Positions 14,829 to 19,086 of a DNA stretch of 19,086 nucleotides are shown piece by piece. This DNA comes from Deltaproteobacteria bacterium (GTDB taxonomy: Bacteria; Desulfobacterota_B; Binatia; Bin18), in NCBI GenBank assembly GCA_012271025.1, contig JAAXHF010000165.1, forward strand, positions 1 through 19,086, in the 5' to 3' direction. Under the pieces are notes generated by a model. That model saw nothing but the letters and a program-made list of their open reading frames with translations, had not been told where the DNA came from and searched no databases. Position numbers and translations under genes: made by a program. Position 1 is the stretch's first letter, and every line of letters starts with the position of its first letter.

Positions 14829-16127
14829 TTAGCTATTGGCCGCCCTGAGGGCCTGATCCAGGTCCCACACAATGTCATCAACGTCTTCTATGCCGACACT
14901 CAGCCGGACGAAATCGGGCGACACCCCGGCGCTCAGCAGCTCGTCCTCGTTGAGCTGGCTGTGGGTCGTGCTGGCCGGGTGAATGGCCAGGCTCTTGGCA
15001 TCCCCGACATTGGCCACATGACTGTGGAGTGTGAGGCTGTTGATGAAGGTCTCGCCCGCCGCACGCCCGCCCTTGATCCGAAAGCCCAGGATCGATCCGG
15101 CGCCGCGGGGGAGATACTTCTTGGCTCTGGCGTGGTCGGGATGCTGGGCCAGGCCGGGAAAGGCGACCGACTCGACCCCGGGGTGGGCGTCGAGAAACTC
15201 GGCCACCTGCTGGGCGTTTTCGACATGCCGCTGCATACGCAGACTCAGCGTCTCAACTCCCAGCAGGGTGGTGAAGCTGTCAAACGGCGCCTGACAGCCA
15301 CCCACGTCGCGCAGGATCTGCACCCGCGACTTGAGAATCATGGCCGGGGCGCCCAGGTGGGCGTACACCAGGCCGTGATAGGACGGGTCCGGTTCGGTGA
15401 AATTGGGGAAGCGTCCGCTGCGCCAGTCAAAATTTCCGCCGTCAACAATCGCCCCGCCAATCGCCGTGCCGTGCCCACTCAGAAACTTGGTCGTGCTGTG
15501 GGTCACAATGTGCGCCCCCCACTCAAACGGCCGGCACAGGTAGGGCGTGGCAAAGGTGTTGTCGATCATGATCGGAATGTGATGGGTCCGCGACACCTCG
15601 GACACCTCGTCAAACGGAAAAACCGTAATGTCCGGGTTGCCCAGGGTCTCACCGTACAGAATCTTGGTGTTGGGCTGGACCGCAGCGGCAAACTCCTCGG
15701 GTTTGGTCGGATCGACAAAGGTCGTCGTAATCCCCATGCGCGGAAAGGTGTGGGTGAACTGGTTATACGTCCCGCCGTACAGGCGGCTACTGCTGACGAT
15801 ATGATCGCCCTGCCCGCACAGGGCCATGATAGCCATCATCTGGGCCGCGTGGCCGCTGCTGGAAACCAGGGCGCCGACCCCGCCTTCGAGCGAGGCCAGA
15901 CGCTGTTCCAGGACATCGTTGGTCGGATTCATGATGCGGGTATAGATATTGCCGGGCTCTTTGAGAGCAAACAGGTCGGCCGCGTGCCCGGTGTCTTTGA
16001 ACTGATAGCTGGTGGTGTGGTAGATCGGCACCGCCCGACTGCCGGTGGTTGGATCGGGCTGTTGGCCGGCGTGCAGCTGACGGGTGCTGAATCCGTATTG
16101 GCGATCCTTCGTCTGGTTGGCACTCAT
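14829..16127 (-). CDS. metY: O-acetylhomoserine sulfhydrylase MetY
   Basis: A 432-residue PLP enzyme of the Cys/Met metabolism family that makes homocysteine from O-acetylhomoserine and sulfide. The PLP lysine is K214 in HSTTKFLSGHGT, D189 (IMIDNTFATPYL) is the pyridine-nitrogen ligand, and SSGHAAQMMAI and RIMNPTND are family motifs. About 430 residues is typical of OAH sulfhydrylases, longer than MetB/MetC. GGAG lies 8 nt before ATG 16127. It is the first gene of metYXW and is transcribed divergently from the DsrE gene. It defines a direct sulfhydrylation route, so the homocysteine produced is a possible substrate for the MetE-like fusion protein encoded on the other side. Confidence 0.95.
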   Translation of the reverse strand: MSANQTKDRQYGFSTRQLHAGQQPDPTTGSRAVPIYHTTSYQFKDTGHAADLFALKEPGNIYTRIMNPTNDVLEQRLASLEGGVGALVSSSGHAAQMMAIMALCGQGDHIVSSSRLYGGTYNQFTHTFPRMGITTTFVDPTKPEEFAAAVQPNTKILYGETLGNPDITVFPFDEVSEVSRTHHIPIMIDNTFATPYLCRPFEWGAHIVTHSTTKFLSGHGTAIGGAIVDGGNFDWRSGRFPNFTEPDPSYHGLVYAHLGAPAMILKSRVQILRDVGGCQAPFDSFTTLLGVETLSLRMQRHVENAQQVAEFLDAHPGVESVAFPGLAQHPDHARAKKYLPRGAGSILGFRIKGGRAAGETFINSLTLHSHVANVGDAKSLAIHPASTTHSQLNEDELLSAGVSPDFVRLSVGIEDVDDIVWDLDQALRAANS

Positions 16128-16195
16128 GCGTTATTCTCCCTCGTGATGCCAGGCTCGGCCGCGCCCCTCTTGCCAAGGTAGCTGGCGCTCATTCG

Positions 16196-16225
16196 AGTAT
16201 AGCGGGAGAAGACGCGGGGCAGCAA
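16196..16225 (-). promoter_or_regulatory. Promoter of metYXW
   Basis: On the minus strand, TTGCTG (16225-16220) and TATACT (16201-16196; 5 of 6 to consensus) are separated by 18 bp. Transcription would start near 16189, giving a leader of about 60 nt before metY. Within the leader GGCGC (16184-16188) can pair with GCGCC (16161-16165), and TGGC (16183-16186) has two competing partners, GCCA at 16172-16175 and at 16148-16151. I see no match to a known SAM riboswitch. Confidence 0.5.
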
Positions 16226-16248
16226 GACGCTGACTGTTGCGGCCCGCG

Positions 16249-16277
16249 TTGCGGGACCCGGTACGGCTGGCTATGAT
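16249..16277 (+). promoter_or_regulatory. Promoter of the DsrE / TusA-MetE unit
   Basis: TTGCGG (16249-16254) and TATGAT (16272-16277; 5 of 6 to consensus) have an ideal 17-bp spacer. The expected start near 16284 gives a 34-nt leader with an excellent AAGGAGG site. The -35 is overlapped by the inverted repeat CCCGC-GTT-GCGGG (16243-16255), and TTGCGG occurs again about 12 bp upstream, which could be repressor contacts. Confidence 0.55.
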
Positions 16278-16317
16278 GCCCCCATCGACCTGTCACCCAC
16301 ATGCGAAGGAGGATCCC

Positions 16318-16680
16318 ATGCCAGGTAAATTCTGTGTTTCTCTCACCCACGCCAAAGACAACCCGGATAAAGCCACCGTCGCCTTTGTGATTGCCAATGC
16401 CGCAGTCGGCTCCGACCAGGAAACCCTGGTATTCTTGAGTACCGAAGGCGTGCGCCTGGCCGTCAACGGCTATGCCGACGATATCCGTGAAGACGGCTTT
16501 CTGCCCCTCAAAGAGCTGATGACGAACTATGCCGAGGCCGGCGGGACGATCTATGTGTGCTCGCCGTGCTTCAAGAAACGGGGCCTGGACGAGAACAGCC
16601 TGGTTCCGGGGGCGAAGATCGTCGGCGGGGCCAAGCTGATCGAGTATCTGGCCGACGGCACGCCGTGCGTGTCGTACTGA
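16318..16680 (+). CDS. DsrE-family protein
   Basis: A 120-residue protein of the DsrE/DsrF-like fold, a family of small cytoplasmic proteins that includes sulfur carriers acting with TusA. The strongest motif is YVCSPCFKKRGL, with C81 and C84; a Cys in this position is the persulfide carrier in active DsrE proteins. C6 and C117 are also present. The fold begins with KFCVSLTHAKDNPDKATVAF, typical of the peroxiredoxin-like DsrE group. ATG 16318 has AAGGAGG 6 nt upstream. It lies 54 bp before the TusA-MetE gene. Being next to a protein with a TusA-like domain supports a shared sulfur-transfer step, but no transfer is proven by sequence. Confidence 0.88.
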   Translation: MPGKFCVSLTHAKDNPDKATVAFVIANAAVGSDQETLVFLSTEGVRLAVNGYADDIREDGFLPLKELMTNYAEAGGTIYVCSPCFKKRGLDENSLVPGAKIVGGAKLIEYLADGTPCVSY

Positions 16681-16734
16681 TCCGAATCGTTCTCCCGCTT
16701 GTCGCCGCAGCTCAGAGACGAGGGCCCAGGAGTC

Positions 16735-18309
16735 ATGGCAATGGATGAGCACCCGTACCAGCCACACGACAGTTTTGACGGTGGCGATCTCGACTGCGGA
16801 AACGGCCTGCTGTTGCTGATCCGCAAGCATATCGATCCGCTCACCCCCGGCCAGCTGCTCGAGATCCTGTCAACCGAATCCTCGGTCGTCGAAGACCTGC
16901 CGGCCTGGTGCCGTCTGACCAAGAACGAGCTGGTGTCCCATATCCGGCACGGTCAGCAGAACAGTTTTCTGGTCTCCAAAGGGCCGCATCACGAGCTGGC
17001 CTCCCAACCCATGCCGGCCAAGACCGCCGCGGAACCGGCCGCGCCGGTGCGAACGCTGCGCACGGACAGAGAACCGGCGCCGATCACCCAGCCGATCAAA
17101 GAGGTGGCCATTCCCGATCAACTGCCGGTCCCCCAGCCCGCTCCGGCCATTGCCCCGCTGTCGGTCATGAACATCGGCAGTTGGCCGCGTCCGCCGTGGT
17201 TGCTGCGGGCGCTGAACGACCATCTCGAAGGGCGGATGCCGGACGACGAATTTTCCCGCACGGCCGAAGACGCGGTGCGTCTGGCGGTTGCCGCCCAGCA
17301 GCGGGCCGGGGTCCAGGTCGTGACCGACGGCGAGCAGCACCGCGACAACTACGCCAGCTTTGTGGGTGGCCTGCTCGACAACTGTCAGCTGATCCCCATC
17401 ACCGACCTGCTGCCCTATGTTGACGATCCGCACGAATTTGAGCGCGAGCTACGCGCCCTGGACGTGCCGGCCGGCAGAGTCCGCCATCCCGCAGTGTTCG
17501 GTCCCCTGGGGCGCAGCCGTTCGCTCACCGTTCACGAGGCCGAGTTCTTGCGGGGTCTGACCCCGGCGCCGCTGAAAGTCGCCCTGCCCGGCCCCTACCT
17601 GTTGACCCGGACGATGTGGATGGAGTGTATCTCAGATCGGGCCTACGACACCCGTGAAGACCTCGCCACCGACATTGTCCGGGTGCTGCGCGAGGAGGTG
17701 CATCATCTGCTGGCCGCCGGCGTCTCCCTGGTCCAGCTTGACGAGCCGGTTCTGACCGAGGTCGTCTTCAGCGGCACGATCACCAACCGCACCTTCATGT
17801 GCGGTGCCCTGGGAGAAAAACGCGAACCCGCAGCCGAACTCGCCTTCGCCGAATCACTCATTCGACAGGTCGTCGCCGGTCTGCCGCGCGAACGCCTGGG
17901 CATACACATCTGTCGCGGCAACTGGACCCCGGACGAGAGCGTTGCCCTGGCTGGCGACTATGTGCCGCTCATCCCGCTCCTGCAAAAGCTGCCGGTGGGG
18001 ACGTTTTTCCTTGAAATGTGTACCCCACGGGCCGGCGATATGGAGGTCCTGGCCGCGCTGCCGGCCGAGGCGCGCATCGGCGTCGGCGTGGTCAACCAGA
18101 AGCATCAGGCCACGGAAAGCCTTGAGGAGGTTCTGGCCAGGGCTGAGCGCGCCGTGACCCTGTTCGGACCGGAACGGGTGCTGCTCAACCCGGACTGCGG
18201 CTTTGCCACCTTTGCCGACAACCCCATCGTTTCGGCCCAGCAGGCCGAGCACAAGCTGGCGGTCATGGTCGAGGCCGCAGCCCGGCTGCGGGATCGCTAT
18301 CCACTGTAG
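16735..18309 (+). CDS. Fusion of a TusA-like domain with a core MetE (cobalamin-independent methionine synthase) domain
   Basis: A 524-residue two-domain protein. Residues about 17-83 form a TusA/SirA-like domain (LDCGNGLLLLIRK, then GQLLEILSTE, then LPAWCRLTKNEL). The usual CPxP sulfur-carrier motif is absent; C21 and C59 are the candidate cysteines. A Pro/Ala-rich linker (84-143) leads to one MetE-type (beta-alpha)8 barrel. Zinc ligands are H391 and C393 (HICRGN), E427 (FLEMCTP) and C488 (NPDCGFATF); the E-to-C spacing of 61 equals E. coli MetE E665-C726. It lacks the N-terminal barrel of full MetE, so it belongs to the core MetE group, related also to coenzyme M-dependent enzymes such as epoxyalkane:CoM transferase. 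Likely role: zinc-thiol methyl or alkyl transfer, perhaps to homocysteine. Two ATGs, 16735 and 16741, compete; AGGAG is better spaced for the second. Confidence 0.88.
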   Translation: MAMDEHPYQPHDSFDGGDLDCGNGLLLLIRKHIDPLTPGQLLEILSTESSVVEDLPAWCRLTKNELVSHIRHGQQNSFLVSKGPHHELASQPMPAKTAAEPAAPVRTLRTDREPAPITQPIKEVAIPDQLPVPQPAPAIAPLSVMNIGSWPRPPWLLRALNDHLEGRMPDDEFSRTAEDAVRLAVAAQQRAGVQVVTDGEQHRDNYASFVGGLLDNCQLIPITDLLPYVDDPHEFERELRALDVPAGRVRHPAVFGPLGRSRSLTVHEAEFLRGLTPAPLKVALPGPYLLTRTMWMECISDRAYDTREDLATDIVRVLREEVHHLLAAGVSLVQLDEPVLTEVVFSGTITNRTFMCGALGEKREPAAELAFAESLIRQVVAGLPRERLGIHICRGNWTPDESVALAGDYVPLIPLLQKLPVGTFFLEMCTPRAGDMEVLAALPAEARIGVGVVNQKHQATESLEEVLARAERAVTLFGPERVLLNPDCGFATFADNPIVSAQQAEHKLAVMVEAAARLRDRYPL

Positions 18310-18390
18310 ACTCGTTGATACCGATACAGCATGGCCTTTCTTTTGGTACCCGCTTCCTGCTACAAGCCACTCAAGAATCCCCGTGTCCTT

Positions 18391-18414
18391 CAGGAGACGA
18401 AACAGGAGACGAAA
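18391..18414 (+). repeat. Tandem 12-bp duplication carrying the ribosome binding site
   Basis: CAGGAGACGAAA is present twice head to tail (18391-18402 and 18403-18414), ending 2 bp before ATG 18417. Each copy holds an AGGAG core; only the second is at a normal distance (8 nt) from the start. The remainder of the gap from 18310 shows no terminator or other recognisable element. Confidence 0.85.
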
Positions 18415-18416
18415 AT

Positions 18417-18902
18417 ATGACACAGCTCCGCATAGAGGGTGAGGTTTCCTCCCCCCACACTTTCAGTTTTAGCGACCTGACTCAGCTGCCCGACCAGATC
18501 GCCGATGTCGGACAGCTTGTGCCCGGCCGTGACGGCGGCGGTGTTCGCCTGCGGTCTCTGCTCGAGCGGGTCAGCCCTGCGGACAGCGCGCGGTATATTA
18601 CCCTCGAATCCAGCGACGGGAAATTTTCGGCCAGCCTGCCGATCACAGCCGTGCAGGACGCCATTGTCGCCTATCGGTTGGGGGATGCACCGTTGCCGAC
18701 CAAAAAAGGCGGCCCGTTTCGCTTTTTTATTCCCGATGTCGAGGGGTGCGAGATTGGCGAGGTTGACGCGTGTGCCAACGTCAAATTTCTGGGTCGCCTG
18801 CACCTGAGCCATGAACCCGGCCTGGATGTTCGTCCGACCAGCCCGGCATCGCACCAGGCCCACCACGAACAACCGGGCCATGAGCACTTGCCCAAAGACT
18901 AG
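18417..18902 (+). CDS. Small protein with sulfite-oxidase-type molybdopterin-binding fold
   Basis: A 161-residue protein resembling the oxidoreductase molybdopterin-binding domain (PF00174). It has the opening IEGEVSSPHTFSFSDL, LPDQI, GVRLRSLLERV, YITLESSDGKFSASLPI and GGPFRFFIPD, and ends with NVKFLGRLHL. Active members carry a Mo-ligating Cys between the LP and GV-x-L elements. Here that stretch (IADVGQLVPGRDGGGVRL) has none; the only cysteines are C111 and C119. It therefore may not be a working molybdoenzyme, or may bind another ligand. The C-terminus is His-rich (residues 145-157) and could bind metal. No signal peptide. It follows the TusA-MetE gene by 107 bp and the Nudix gene starts 3 bp after its stop. 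Confidence 0.75.
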   Translation: MTQLRIEGEVSSPHTFSFSDLTQLPDQIADVGQLVPGRDGGGVRLRSLLERVSPADSARYITLESSDGKFSASLPITAVQDAIVAYRLGDAPLPTKKGGPFRFFIPDVEGCEIGEVDACANVKFLGRLHLSHEPGLDVRPTSPASHQAHHEQPGHEHLPKD

Positions 18903-18905
18903 GCC

Positions 18906-19086
18906 ATGCCACTCGATGCACCGCCAGCCAAGGCCGGCGTCGTGGCCACCCGCCCCACGGCCACGGCCGAGCCTGAGGTGTTGCTGATTACCAGCCGCCA
19001 ATACCCCCGCAGCTGGATTTTTCCGGTCGGCACGGTCGAGCCGGGAGAAAGCCTGGAGCAAGCAGCCGCCCGGGAGTGTGCGGAGG
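18906..19086 (+). CDS. Nudix hydrolase, 3' end missing
   Basis: The frame opens at ATG 18906 and runs off the window end with 60 codons and no stop. The Nudix box GTVEPGESLEQAAARECAE is present nearly complete (G-x5-E-x7-RE-x2-E), preceded by VLLITSRQYPRSWIFPVG, which is typical of the fold. Nudix enzymes hydrolyse nucleoside diphosphates linked to other groups; diphosphoinositol-polyphosphate or ADP-ribose type substrates are common in this subgroup, but this is not decided here. The start is 3 bp after the preceding stop with no good Shine-Dalgarno, suggesting translational coupling. Confidence 0.88.
   Translation, partial: MPLDAPPAKAGVVATRPTATAEPEVLLITSRQYPRSWIFPVGTVEPGESLEQAAARECAE

Noticed and set aside
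14373..16181. A 602-codon open frame on the plus strand opposite metX and metY
   Set aside because: It is a mirror of two well-supported genes in GC-rich DNA, has no recognisable domain, and codes for low-complexity Gly/Arg/Val-rich sequence.
16128..16189. SAM-II or SAM/SAH riboswitch in the metY leader
   Set aside because: Location and length would suit, but the conserved AAAGCTA-type core of SAM-II and the SAM/SAH consensus were not found by eye. A covariance search would decide.

Overview
The window is GC-rich, gene-dense bacterial chromosome, about 63% G+C by eye. It holds 19 protein genes, two of them cut by the window ends. I saw no rRNA, tRNA, CRISPR array, insertion sequence or phage gene. 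Codon use, AGGAGG-type ribosome binding sites, and a radical SAM/DUF2344 gene next to an RNase E/G gene suggest a high-GC lineage near the former Deltaproteobacteria, such as Desulfobacterota, Binatota or Tectomicrobia. That placement is inference; no marker here fixes the taxon.

Layout. Bases 3-3922 (+) carry a radical SAM/DUF2344 fusion and an RNase E/G family ribonuclease, 2 bp apart. Bases 3961-6953 (-) carry an SDR oxidoreductase, a small SEC-C protein and a gamma-glutamyltransferase-like Ntn hydrolase, transcribed in that order. Divergent from the SDR gene, 7111-8684 (+) holds a Trm112-like small protein and an exported N-acetylmuramoyl-L-alanine amidase. A PuuD-like membrane protein (8698-9309, -) faces the amidase and is divergent from a 57-residue zinc-ribbon protein and a DHH phosphoesterase (9442-10714, +). 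The DHH gene overlaps exonuclease III tail to tail; exonuclease III lies behind yidD (10711-11826, -). A DyP-type peroxidase (11954-12877, +) ends at a strong intrinsic terminator.

The right third concerns sulfur and methionine. metY, metX and metW (16127-12938, -) form an operon for direct sulfhydrylation of O-acylhomoserine to homocysteine. Divergent from it, starting at 16318, run a DsrE-family protein, a fusion of a TusA-like domain with a single-barrel cobalamin-independent methionine synthase (core MetE), a small protein related to the sulfite-oxidase molybdopterin fold, and a Nudix hydrolase cut by the window end. A DsrE protein next to a TusA-MetE fusion, back to back with metYXW, suggests a sulfur-carrier-linked methyltransferase or homocysteine-to-methionine module. 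This is the most interesting part of the window.

Smaller oddities are a cluster of heptanucleotide repeats inside the linker of the radical SAM fusion, an acidic-then-basic insert splitting the S1 domain of the RNase, a duplicated 12-bp Shine-Dalgarno unit, and a 9-bp inverted repeat just upstream of the PuuD-like gene.
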